From Chitinophaga rhizophila (GTDB lineage Bacteria > Bacteroidota > Bacteroidia > Chitinophagales > Chitinophagaceae), in assembly GCF_019492185.1 (NCBI RefSeq), contig NZ_JAICCF010000006.1, positions 248,001 to 312,000 of the forward strand: a DNA stretch of 64,000 nucleotides, written 5' to 3'. This document shows, in pieces, positions 26,748 through 34,937 of the stretch (its first letter is position 1; every line of letters starts with the position of its first letter). The position numbers were made by a program, and so were the translations under genes. The notes under the pieces were generated by a model that saw only the letters and a list, made by a program, of their open reading frames with translations, did no database searches and was not told where the DNA came from.

Positions 26748-27797
26748 CTAGCGCTCAAATTTCTTCAGCACTCTTTTCCTGTCGGCCACACTTCCCTCCA
26801 GGTATTTCAGTACGGCTCTCTTCACGTACTTACGCACATCCTTCTTTAAACCGGGCATATCCAGCTTATCTTTCCCTGCCCCGGCATAAGTGATAGGGTC
26901 GCCTTTGACTGCCGCAAAAAGCACCAGTTGCTTGCCAATACGTTTCTTCGTCACTTTCAGGTCGGCTTCTTCCCGTACGCCGGTCTCCTCGAAAGCATCT
27001 TCCAGCCCTTTAATAACACCATCTACAAGCGAGCCATGCTGCTTGGTTGTCTCGTTGTTGGCAAACGAGCGGATATAGGGGGCCGGGTAAGAAGTATAGA
27101 TATGATGGTAGCGCAGGATGATGTGGATAATGTAACCATTGATAGCGGTCTTCAGTTCCAGCGGCAGCCAGGCATTCACACTGCCGTAGTCATGTTTATC
27201 CAGCAGATCGCTGAATAGCTCTGTGATACCGGTTTTGAAGTAAAATACATTCCGCTGCAGCTCGCCCCGGTTATCCAGACTGATGATCTTCAGTCCCGGG
27301 TTGAGGTATGCCAGCTGCTGTAACATGATATTAGTAGGGATATAGGCTACGTCGCTGTGTTTAAAGATGTCAGGATCCAGCCAGGCATCCACTTTGATGC
27401 AATTGGGTTCTCCGTTGGCTGGTTCAACGATCATATCGTATGCTCCGCCATGAGCGGATAGTACGTGGAGTTCGTCATTCGCAGCAATACGTATCAGCAG
27501 GGTACGGCTTACTGCTACCAGTAAGGTGGCTTTAAAATTCTTACCAGAAGCAATTTCGGACAAGAAAGCGATCTCATGTAGCAGTTCATCTACCGAGGTA
27601 CCTGAAATTACCAGGCTGAGGTGATTCTCCAGATTGAAGGTCACCTCAATCACCGATATGCCGGTTACGTCCTCTAAATAGTCGGTGATCAGCGTTTTTA
27701 TCAGCTTCCTGATACCATAGCTGTTGGCTGATCCAAGGTACATCACCGGGCGGTTACGGATAGATTCCACAATACTGAGCGAAGGCCTTCCATTCAT
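26748..27797 (-). CDS. GyrB/ParE-like protein lacking ATPase motifs
   Basis: A 349-residue protein whose order of segments follows the GyrB N-terminal half. SIVESIRNRPVMYLGS (residues 8-23) equals the GyrB AVRKRPGMYIG start. VDAWLDPDIF...LAYLNPGLKIISLDNRG...YFKTGITELFSDLL (about 140-215) tracks the end of the ATPase domain. YIRSFANNETTKQHGSLVDG and the later KDKLDMPGLKKDVRKYV track the transducer domain. The catalytic glutamate/asparagine motif, the DGRGIP aspartate and the GLHGVG lid are absent, and so is the TOPRIM part. It is therefore probably not an ATPase; a structural, decoy or gyrase-binding role is speculation. It diverges from the caspase operon. Confidence 0.75.
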   Translation of the reverse strand: MNGRPSLSIVESIRNRPVMYLGSANSYGIRKLIKTLITDYLEDVTGISVIEVTFNLENHLSLVISGTSVDELLHEIAFLSEIASGKNFKATLLVAVSRTLLIRIAANDELHVLSAHGGAYDMIVEPANGEPNCIKVDAWLDPDIFKHSDVAYIPTNIMLQQLAYLNPGLKIISLDNRGELQRNVFYFKTGITELFSDLLDKHDYGSVNAWLPLELKTAINGYIIHIILRYHHIYTSYPAPYIRSFANNETTKQHGSLVDGVIKGLEDAFEETGVREEADLKVTKKRIGKQLVLFAAVKGDPITYAGAGKDKLDMPGLKKDVRKYVKRAVLKYLEGSVADRKRVLKKFER

Positions 27798-28098
27798 ACT
27801 TTAACTGCTTTACTTGGTGCAATGTAAAATAATCATTTCATAACACCACTATCATACCTGCCAGCGCATTTAACATAATGACTACACGCGTATCAGCCGC
27901 CGGCGTACTGTAAGACATCCCTGCCGCTCATAACCCATTTATCCTTAACACATAAGGGAGCTTCGTGACTGAATTAAACTTGTTCACCTGCACAGAGTAG
28001 CTTAATTTTATGCGCAGATACAACACCCCAGCAACGAAATATAGAGACGGAGTATTTTCAATAGCACACTTTTATATATATACCCCAAATATTAAGCG
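27798..28098. promoter_or_regulatory. Divergent intergenic region before the caspase operon
   Basis: About 300 bases between two divergent units. On the + strand TTG at 27980-27982, a 20-base gap and TAATTTTA at 28003-28010 (seven of eight to TAnnTTTG) form a weak promoter candidate. No other feature was found. Confidence 0.3.
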
Positions 28099-28185
28099 AT
28101 GTATAACACCATTATGCAGACCGTACTGGCATTCCTCCCATACGCTGCAAACATTTGTCAAAAAGCAAAACTACTGACCCCATGA
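28099..28185 (+). CDS. Small leader ORF coupled to the caspase gene
   Basis: ATG at 28099 opens a 28-residue ORF whose TGA overlaps the caspase ATG in an ATGA (28182-28185). The peptide has a hydrophobic middle (MQTVLAFLPYAANI). The overlap suggests translational coupling or a leader peptide, but a chance ORF cannot be excluded. Confidence 0.35.
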   Translation: MYNTIMQTVLAFLPYAANICQKAKLLTP

Positions 28186-29279
28186 GCCCTCACACGCTAG
28201 TATCCGAAACGCCTGTAACACCGGCTACCGTCCTGTGTGAAGAGGCTATCAATGAGAATCTGTTAAAAGGATTACCTGTCAATGATGAAGATTATGCTAT
28301 TATTGTAGGCGTCAGTCACTACGCAAGTCTGGCCCCCCTGCATGCACCGATCACAGATGCCTGCCGCCTCAGAAACTGGCTGATCAAAGCTGATGGCGGC
28401 AATATGCATCCCAAACACGTATTCTTCATCCCTTCTGCCCCGGGCAGCAACGCTCCAGACCAACTGGCTATAGACAAAGCACTGTATGACATCCTGCAGA
28501 TGGCGGAAGCAAGGCCTGCCCGCCGCCTGTATTTCTATTTCTCCGGTCACGGCTTCGGTGCCAACTGGGAAGTAAATGGTATGTGCCTGCCTATCTGGTC
28601 GCCCAGCTTTTACAATGCTGCTCTTTCCTCCAAAGCATATCTGGACCTACTGGTAGAACAGGACCGCTTCCAGGAGATCTACTTCTTCCTGGACTGCTGC
28701 CGTGACAGAAAGATCAATACCAAACCGCTGCACTCCATGCTAGGTAGTCCGCAGGCTGGCGGAGCAAACACCATGGCGGTCGTACTCTATGCCTCTGAGT
28801 ATGAAAATCCTGCCTGGGAAGGAATGATGAACGCCAATGGTAACCTGCAGGTACACGGATATTTCTCGCGCGCCCTCATGGAAGCGCTGAACGGCGGCGC
28901 TGTTAACAACAACGGCGATATCACCATTACCAGTTTTATTGACTACGTACGTGAAAAGACAGAATCTTATGCCCATGAACGCAATCATACGCAAACGGTA
29001 CGTTCAGATATCAGGAATAATAAACATGGACTGAACCACGTCATCCACCGCACTGGCAGAATACCCGGTACCGTATTGACCATCACGTTTGAAACCGCCG
29101 GAGACATCACCCTGGACGGACCCGATCTCAATAACATCAAAGCAGGACCTGTACAGGCAGGCGAGACCTGGCTGGTACCGCTGGGTAAAGGTTATCATCA
29201 GATTACCAATAAAACAACCCGCACATCCGCATTTATCACTATAGATGGTACGCTAAAAACCATGCACTATGCATTCTGA
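28182..29279 (+). CDS. Caspase-family (C14) protein
   Basis: A 365-residue cytoplasmic protein starting at the ATG at 28182; an upstream TTG at 28155 is less likely. The p20-like core begins at DYAIIVGVSHY. The catalytic pair is seen as histidine in RRLYFYFSGHGFG and cysteine in EIYFFLDCCRDR, with the HGFG and DCC pattern of the family; substrate-side basic specificity cannot be judged. After about residue 280 a beta-rich C-terminal domain follows. The stop overlaps the next gene by 11 bases. Bacterial caspase-like proteins often act in signalling, cell death or anti-phage defence; which applies here is unknown. Confidence 0.88.
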   Translation: MSPHTLVSETPVTPATVLCEEAINENLLKGLPVNDEDYAIIVGVSHYASLAPLHAPITDACRLRNWLIKADGGNMHPKHVFFIPSAPGSNAPDQLAIDKALYDILQMAEARPARRLYFYFSGHGFGANWEVNGMCLPIWSPSFYNAALSSKAYLDLLVEQDRFQEIYFFLDCCRDRKINTKPLHSMLGSPQAGGANTMAVVLYASEYENPAWEGMMNANGNLQVHGYFSRALMEALNGGAVNNNGDITITSFIDYVREKTESYAHERNHTQTVRSDIRNNKHGLNHVIHRTGRIPGTVLTITFETAGDITLDGPDLNNIKAGPVQAGETWLVPLGKGYHQITNKTTRTSAFITIDGTLKTMHYAF

Positions 29280-30828
29280 TACGCCCTCCTACAAACTTAC
29301 CGTATCTGCTGTCGGCGTGATGGCAGATTTCGCACACCTCACTGTATACAACGGCTTCCTTGAAGACATTGCCCGCGGATATGAGCAGCTCGACCTGTCC
29401 CTTAAACCCGGACTATACAGCATCACCCTAAAGCTGGATGGGCATATCATCAAAGAACATGTAAGGCTTACAGGAGATACACAGGTACAGATCCCTACTC
29501 CGCCTGTATACTCCTCAGTGGTGGCGGATAAATTCCAGTCATCACACGAGTATTATGCCCGCAACGCACGTACCTACAGCCTGCAGCCTACAGTGAAGAA
29601 TGGCCCCGAAACGGGCGGTGCCATCTTCCTGTTCTTCAGATATACAGATGTGGACAACCGGCGCGAACTGAATGATACGCAGCAGTCCCTCGGACAAGGA
29701 TTCTCGCTCCTGGACGCGCAACGTCATGTGCTGTTCCGGCTGGAGGGCAAACATATCAAAGAAGATACGGACGCCGGATGGATGGCCTTCCACGCGGTAC
29801 TATCACCGGGAACCTACTACCTGCATTACAGCGGACTACCAGGTACCATGGAAGACGATGCACCACATGAATTGCCAGCCAGGGAAATACCCCTCCAGGT
29901 GTTCAGGAGTGGTGTACAGTCGTCAGTCACCGCCGGACAATACTGGCAGACCCAGGTTTTTCTCACCTTCGGTCAGGGCCCCATCTTTCCGTCTATGAGC
30001 ATCTTCATTGCACCACGGGAACAGGGATTTGTGAATGATGATGAAGGAAATTACCGGATTGATGGCCTCAGACACAAGTTCCATAACGGCGTGTACATCT
30101 TACCGGAAAAGGTGTTGATGGAATTTGAACAGGGACAATGGGCTTCACCGATGAAAGGGTTACTGGCGGCATATGTGTATTTCAGTAATCCGGCGGCCGA
30201 CAAAGAACAGCTTTTCCGTAATGTAACCCAATACCTGCCAGCCCTACTGGGTGAAGATACGCCAGACGTTAAAGCCCTGCAGATCATGTCGGCGCAATAT
30301 TACCGGGACCCCATACCAGCGCTGTCATTGAGTGAGCCATGTATGTTTCTCGCCGGTATACGCGCCATCATCAGGGCGTCTATCAGAAACCCGGATGTGA
30401 TAGTAGATGATAGTCAGCTGGAAGACATTACCGATAAACTATACAATGATATGGTCTGGACCTCCTATCAGCCGGCTCCTTTGCCTGAACCAGCAGAGAC
30501 TAAAAAGGCAGTACCGCAGACAAGAAGCTCCATGACATCCAGCATCTTCAGTGTGGTAGAGAAGATTATCGGCAAAGAGAAGACTGCTGAGGAAATCGGT
30601 GAGCGGCTGCTGAAGTCACAGACTGTCAGCACGCTATTGTATTATATCGAAAAACTGGATCGGGATCTTGATGTCAACGACCTGGCTAACCGGTTACAGA
30701 TACCACCATCTGTTGTCAGGAAAACGGTGCAACATATTCTGAAATTCTCAGACAGCATCAAAGATGCAGAGAAGAAGCCGGAACAGTTCAGCATCCGCAA
30801 TATCAACAAGCTAAAGAAAATTCATTAA
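29269..30828 (+). CDS. Caspase-operon protein of unknown function
   Basis: A 519-residue soluble protein, no signal peptide. The first 70 residues are beta-rich with the carbohydrate-domain-like phrase LKPGLYSITLKLDG. The middle (about 75-330) alternates strands and polar loops with no motif I know. A proline- and alanine-rich linker (about 405-425) leads to a helical tail (about 430-519), where LDVNDLANRLQIPPSVVRKTVQHIL looks like a small helix-turn-helix or adaptor. It overlaps the caspase gene by 11 bases and precedes the metacaspase gene by 11, so the three proteins are made together; it could be an adaptor or a substrate of the caspases. Confidence 0.72.
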   Translation: MHSDTPSYKLTVSAVGVMADFAHLTVYNGFLEDIARGYEQLDLSLKPGLYSITLKLDGHIIKEHVRLTGDTQVQIPTPPVYSSVVADKFQSSHEYYARNARTYSLQPTVKNGPETGGAIFLFFRYTDVDNRRELNDTQQSLGQGFSLLDAQRHVLFRLEGKHIKEDTDAGWMAFHAVLSPGTYYLHYSGLPGTMEDDAPHELPAREIPLQVFRSGVQSSVTAGQYWQTQVFLTFGQGPIFPSMSIFIAPREQGFVNDDEGNYRIDGLRHKFHNGVYILPEKVLMEFEQGQWASPMKGLLAAYVYFSNPAADKEQLFRNVTQYLPALLGEDTPDVKALQIMSAQYYRDPIPALSLSEPCMFLAGIRAIIRASIRNPDVIVDDSQLEDITDKLYNDMVWTSYQPAPLPEPAETKKAVPQTRSSMTSSIFSVVEKIIGKEKTAEEIGERLLKSQTVSTLLYYIEKLDRDLDVNDLANRLQIPPSVVRKTVQHILKFSDSIKDAEKKPEQFSIRNINKLKKIH

Positions 30829-30839
30829 CTATACCGGTT

Positions 30840-31703
30840 ATGACACCACAAAGTTATGCGTTGCACATTGGCATTAATGCAGTCGATCCTGCAAAATATG
30901 CAGGTTGGAACGGAGAGTTGTTTGCGTGTGAGCAAGATGCAGCTGTCTATAAATCCATCGCTGAAAAAGCCGGTTTTCAACAGATACATACGCTGCTGAC
31001 AAAAGAAGCTACTGCTGATAAGGTATTGTCACATTTGCATCATGCGGCAGCACAACTAGAGACAGGAGATATTTTCCTGCTGACTTACGCCGGTCATGGC
31101 GGTGCAATAATTGACGCCAATAAAGACGAAACTGACAATTTCGGGAGCATGTCAGGCTTTGATGAAACCTGGTGCCTGTATGACCGTCAGCTGATAGACG
31201 ACGAGTTGTTTGCCTGCTTCGGACAGTTCAAAGAAGGGGTGCGTATCTTACTGTTCTCTGATAGCTGTCATTCGGGTTCTGTCGCTAAAGCGGCTAGTCC
31301 GGTGACCAACACAGCTATTACTGATCCTGCTACTTATACCCGCAGCCGCGTTGCACCGCTGGATGTGCTGGTACGTACATACAATGCTCATAAGAGCGAA
31401 TATGACCGTATACAGGCCCCGCTGATAACGCGGGAAGAGGATATTAAAGCTTACGTGGTGCAGTTTGGTGCGTGCCAGGATGACGAGCTGGCGATGGAGG
31501 TGTGGGGTAATGGCATGTTCACCGCCAAACTGCAAAAAGTGATGCAGGAACCGGTAGCGAGTTACAAAGCACTGTTCAGCGCAATTAAAAGGGGATTTCC
31601 CGGGCAGCAACGGCCCAACCTATACCAATACGGCAACAAGGCTTATGACTTCATTTTACAGCCTCCTTTTGCCATTCACGCAGATCTTCCAATCGGGCAG
31701 TAG
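30840..31703 (+). CDS. Metacaspase-like C14 peptidase
   Basis: A 287-residue caspase-fold peptidase, distinct from the caspase two genes upstream. The core starts at SYALHIGINAVDPAKY. The catalytic histidine is in FLLTYAGHGGAI and the cysteine in ILLFSDSCHSGSVAKA, the pattern of metacaspases, which cleave after arginine or lysine. The domain spans about residues 1-250 with no obvious prodomain, membrane helix or signal peptide, so it is likely active in the cytosol. It ends the operon; a M28 peptidase gene is convergent. Confidence 0.88.
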   Translation: MTPQSYALHIGINAVDPAKYAGWNGELFACEQDAAVYKSIAEKAGFQQIHTLLTKEATADKVLSHLHHAAAQLETGDIFLLTYAGHGGAIIDANKDETDNFGSMSGFDETWCLYDRQLIDDELFACFGQFKEGVRILLFSDSCHSGSVAKAASPVTNTAITDPATYTRSRVAPLDVLVRTYNAHKSEYDRIQAPLITREEDIKAYVVQFGACQDDELAMEVWGNGMFTAKLQKVMQEPVASYKALFSAIKRGFPGQQRPNLYQYGNKAYDFILQPPFAIHADLPIGQ

Positions 31704-31801
31704 GAAAGACGAAGGAGGAACCAGGAACTGAGGAGGGTGCAATTTGACATATTCGTCACCTGTACCTTGCTCAATGACCGGTCCCTCCATGCATATTGTG
31801 C

Positions 31802-33550
31802 TTAAACTAATACTATTTTAACACAGTTACGTGTTCGTCGCTTTGCCGTCGCTTCTTCGCCGCTAGTTCGTCCCTTGTTCGTCCTGAGCAGGGGTGAAGA
31901 TATTATCAGCCATCTTTTTGACTTAAATTCTGAGCCTTCTTTCCATTGGGGGAAGGTGCTTTCGTTGGACAAGGTATGCCCTACATCGAACAGGAAGCGT
32001 ACATCTTCCACCATCCCTGACAGTTCCCAGGTAGGATCCAGCTGATCGAAGGGTGAATGGTAGTGATCGCGGCCGTACATGGTAGCGTGGTCGGGGGCCC
32101 AGGCAGAGTCATGTGCTACGGAGACCATTCCGCTACCGGGATAGAGGGAGGGAATGCCCACTTTGGCGAAGTTGAAGTGGTCAGAGCGGAAGAACCATCC
32201 ACCGGAAGGGTTGGCTTCCGGAATGAGGTAACGGCCTTGTTTTTCGGCTGCTTTTGCTGCATAGTCATCCAGATCAGACTGACCTTTACCGATGATGGTG
32301 ATATCTTTTGTTCGTCCGAAGAAGTTCAGCACGTCCATGTTGATATCAGCTACGGTGGATTTGATCGGGAAGATGGGGTGAGTAGCGTAGTACTCAGAGC
32401 CCAGCAGGCCTTGTTCTTCGCCGGTGAGGGCCAGGAACAGTACAGAGCGTTTAGGTGGCTGCTGTACTTTGGTGAAGGCAGTAGCCAGCTGGAGGAGGGC
32501 GGCAACGCCGGAAGCGTTGTCCAGAGCGCCGTTATAGATAGTATCGCCTTTTACTGCTTCGCCCACGCCGAGGTGATCCCAGTGCGCGGAGTAGATGATA
32601 TATTCATCTTTCCGTTCGGTACCTGGCAGGAGGGCGGCAACGTTATGGGAGACAGATTTACGCGTTTTATTTTTCAGGGAGAGGGAGGCAGTAACACCGA
32701 GCGGAATGGCTTTGAAGCCGGGTCTTTTCGCCTGGTTCATTACAGAATCAGGGATGCCGGCCAGGTCGAAGAGTTTTTTGGCAGATTCCCGGGTGAGCCA
32801 GCCTTCGATAGCGGCGCGGCCAGCGTTATTGTCTGCCGTCTGCAGATCCAGCTTGGGCTTGGACCAGCCGCTGCGTACCACTGTCCAGCCATAGCTGGCT
32901 GGCAGTACATCATGAATGATGAGGATACCGGCAGCACCCTGGCGGGCAGCTTCTTCAAATTTGTAAGTCCACCGGCCATAGTAGGTCATGGTGCGGGTTT
33001 TTCCTTTGAAGAGAGTACTATCGTAGAAACCGGGGTCGTTGACCATCACTACAACAGTTTTGCCTTTCACGTCCAATCCGGCATAGTCGTTCCAGTTATA
33101 TTCCGGAGCGACGATACCGAAGCCGGCGAAGATCATCTCGGAATTGTTGATAGATACCTGGTCCTGTACACGTTTGGTACCGGCCACGTACTGGTCGAGG
33201 TAGGTGAGCTTCACATCACCGTTTTTGCCTTTAAGCCGCAGGTCTCCGTCGGGTTTTGACAGGATCTCTACCATGGGAACTTCCTGTAGGAAGCTGTTGC
33301 CGTTACCAGGCTGGAGGCCTATTTCCTTAAACCTTTTTTCCAGGTAGGCGAGCGTCTTTTCTTCTCCGATAGTAAAGGGTTTACGCCCCATGAACTCGTC
33401 GGAAGCGAGTACGTTGATATCGCGTACCAGACCGGCAGAGTCAATTGCTTTAATGGCGGTTGAGTCATCTCCTTTTCCTGCGGATGGCGTACCTGAATTA
33501 CAGGCAGCAGCCAGGGAGGCAAGGAGTAATAGATTACGCAGGTCTTTCAT
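31802..33550 (-). CDS. M28-family metallopeptidase, exported lipoprotein
   Basis: A 582-residue exported zinc aminopeptidase-type protein with lipobox LASLAAACNSG (cysteine about residue 17). A PA-type insert (about residues 110-235, with AARQGAAGILIIHD) precedes the M28 core. Metal ligands are visible as YSAHWDHLGVG, GALDNASGV, the LTGEEQGLLGSEYY glutamates, the aspartate in DINMDVLNF and the histidine in RSDHFNFAKVGIP. It releases N-terminal amino acids from peptides outside the cytoplasm. The last 30 residues are basic and unlike the family; adding one base to a run of five A near 31916 would give a different 20-residue end, so a frameshift is possible. Confidence 0.9.
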   Translation of the reverse strand: MKDLRNLLLLASLAAACNSGTPSAGKGDDSTAIKAIDSAGLVRDINVLASDEFMGRKPFTIGEEKTLAYLEKRFKEIGLQPGNGNSFLQEVPMVEILSKPDGDLRLKGKNGDVKLTYLDQYVAGTKRVQDQVSINNSEMIFAGFGIVAPEYNWNDYAGLDVKGKTVVVMVNDPGFYDSTLFKGKTRTMTYYGRWTYKFEEAARQGAAGILIIHDVLPASYGWTVVRSGWSKPKLDLQTADNNAGRAAIEGWLTRESAKKLFDLAGIPDSVMNQAKRPGFKAIPLGVTASLSLKNKTRKSVSHNVAALLPGTERKDEYIIYSAHWDHLGVGEAVKGDTIYNGALDNASGVAALLQLATAFTKVQQPPKRSVLFLALTGEEQGLLGSEYYATHPIFPIKSTVADINMDVLNFFGRTKDITIIGKGQSDLDDYAAKAAEKQGRYLIPEANPSGGWFFRSDHFNFAKVGIPSLYPGSGMVSVAHDSAWAPDHATMYGRDHYHSPFDQLDPTWELSGMVEDVRFLFDVGHTLSNESTFPQWKEGSEFKSKRWLIISSPLLRTNKGRTSGEEATAKRRTRNCVKIVLV

Positions 33551-33617
33551 GAGTCAGTAGTATTTCCTTTAAAGATATTAAATTCAGCAAAGGTGGTGTC
33601 TGCTATGTTCTCTGTTT

Positions 33618-33641
33618 CAACAAATATTTATAAGTTTGTTG
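33618..33641. promoter_or_regulatory. Inverted repeat and -7 element before the XRE gene
   Basis: CAACAAA (33618-33624) and TTTGTTG (33635-33641) are a perfect 7-base inverted repeat spaced by 10 bases. TAAGTTTG at 33631-33638, an exact TAnnTTTG match, lies inside the repeat. This would fit autoregulation by the XRE protein starting at 33669. The divergent peptidase start is 68 bases to the left. Confidence 0.5.
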
Positions 33642-33668
33642 ACTACCCCCGACCAAAATCTAAACTGT

Positions 33669-34673
33669 ATGCAACATTTCGGAGAACGATTAAGAGCCGC
33701 ACGTAAAATCAAGGGCTGGTCTTTGCAGGACCTTGCCAACCAAACTGCCAATTCCATTACAAAACAGGCGCTCAGCAAATACGAAGCTGAGATGATGTAC
33801 CCCTCCCGCAAGATCCTGTTGTTACTATCAGCCGCTTTGGGTGTTAAACCAGGTTACTTTGAAGGACAACCGGTATTTAAGCTGCCGGCATTTGAATTGC
33901 CACGTAAAGGAAATATACCATCCAAACAGATCGAAAGTATCAGGGAAAAGGTAAAACAGGTATTGGAAAGGCAACTGGAGGCGGAATCACTGTTGAATAT
34001 AACGGTGCGGTTCAGCAATCCGCTAAAGACATTTCCGGCAACAGACGAATCCGCAGCTGCATCCATTGCGGCCAAGCTGCTGGACAAATGGGACATTGGC
34101 TGTGAGCCGGTACACAACATGGCCGGCATGCTGGAAACACATAATATCCGGGTGATAGCAGTAGATGCCCCTGTTACTTTTGATACCCTGAGCACATGGC
34201 TGGACAAGGTTCCGCTGATCATACAGCATGAGGACCGGCCCGCAGATGTGAAGCGGTATCATACCCTGTATGAGTTAGGCCAGCTGCTGTTACAGGTACC
34301 GGCAGATGCAGACAAAGATAGCATCTGTCACACATTCGCAGCAGCGATGCTACTACCCGGCGATACGCTGGAAACGCTATTAGGGCAACGGCGTACGACT
34401 ATTGCTATGGAAGAGCTGATCTGCATTAAGGAACAGTATGGTATACCGGTACAGGTAATTATGCGGCATGCCATCTCCAAAGGTATTATTGACAGAAAAG
34501 ATACGACCGCTTTTTTCAGGCTGCTGGCAGACAACAGAGACGAGGCAGGCCTGGGGCAGTATACGGGTCAGGAGAAGCCGGTAAGGCTGGACCGGATGAT
34601 ACGCAGGTTGATGGCAGAAGAGGTGATACGGGAAAATCACCCCTTCAGAAACAGCGTTTCCCTCGTTGTATGA
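33669..34673 (+). CDS. XRE regulator with degenerate ImmA/IrrE-like domain
   Basis: A 334-residue cytoplasmic protein. I use the ATG at 33669; an earlier TTG at 33636 would lie inside the promoter. An XRE-type helix-turn-helix covers about residues 3-58 (FGERLRAARKIKGWSLQDLA). The C-terminal half (about 85-260) follows the ImmA/IrrE (DUF955) layout, but the metal-binding HExxH is missing: where family members read TLAHELGHLLL, this one has TLYELGQLLLQV. It is therefore unlikely to be a peptidase of the classical kind, and may sense or bind instead. Confidence 0.85.
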   Translation: MQHFGERLRAARKIKGWSLQDLANQTANSITKQALSKYEAEMMYPSRKILLLLSAALGVKPGYFEGQPVFKLPAFELPRKGNIPSKQIESIREKVKQVLERQLEAESLLNITVRFSNPLKTFPATDESAAASIAAKLLDKWDIGCEPVHNMAGMLETHNIRVIAVDAPVTFDTLSTWLDKVPLIIQHEDRPADVKRYHTLYELGQLLLQVPADADKDSICHTFAAAMLLPGDTLETLLGQRRTTIAMEELICIKEQYGIPVQVIMRHAISKGIIDRKDTTAFFRLLADNRDEAGLGQYTGQEKPVRLDRMIRRLMAEEVIRENHPFRNSVSLVV

Positions 34674-34736
34674 CGGGGGTGAGCGGGTGTAACTTTAAAC
34701 TGTTAACACAACCCGTCAACATCAAATTTCATTGCC

Positions 34737-34904
34737 ATGGATACCTCCTGGTTAGCACAGCATCTGGAGCGGATAGACAAGCGTATTGTCAGGAAGATCA
34801 TCACCACCGCTACCAAAGGGCAGCAGCTTCCCGTCACCATCCGGCCTGCATCATCCACATCCGGCCCCAACAAGTTTGCCGCTAAAAACAAAGCGCTCCG
34901 GTAA
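34737..34904 (+). CDS. Small basic protein of unknown function
   Basis: A 55-residue ORF from ATG 34737. Residues 1-25 form a likely amphipathic helix (LAQHLERIDKRIVRKIITTA), and the rest is basic and probably disordered. Its stop codon lies in the loop of the terminator hairpin, 63 bases after the XRE gene. The tight fit between stop and terminator supports a real gene. I do not recognise it. Confidence 0.5.
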   Translation: MDTSWLAQHLERIDKRIVRKIITTATKGQQLPVTIRPASSTSGPNKFAAKNKALR

Positions 34905-34923
34905 TACCAGAGCGCTTTGTTTT
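34885..34923. terminator. Bidirectional terminator
   Basis: A perfect 14-base stem (34885-34898 with 34910-34923) with an 11-base loop; the stem has AAAA on the left end and TTTT on the right. It separates the small ORF from the convergent PepSY gene. Confidence 0.85.
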
Positions 34924-34937
34924 TATGTAGTTGTGTA

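Noticed and set aside
32057-33259. 400-codon open frame antisense to the M28 peptidase
   Set aside because: Opposite a clear peptidase with full metal motifs; it has no recognisable domain and mirrors the peptidase codon structure.
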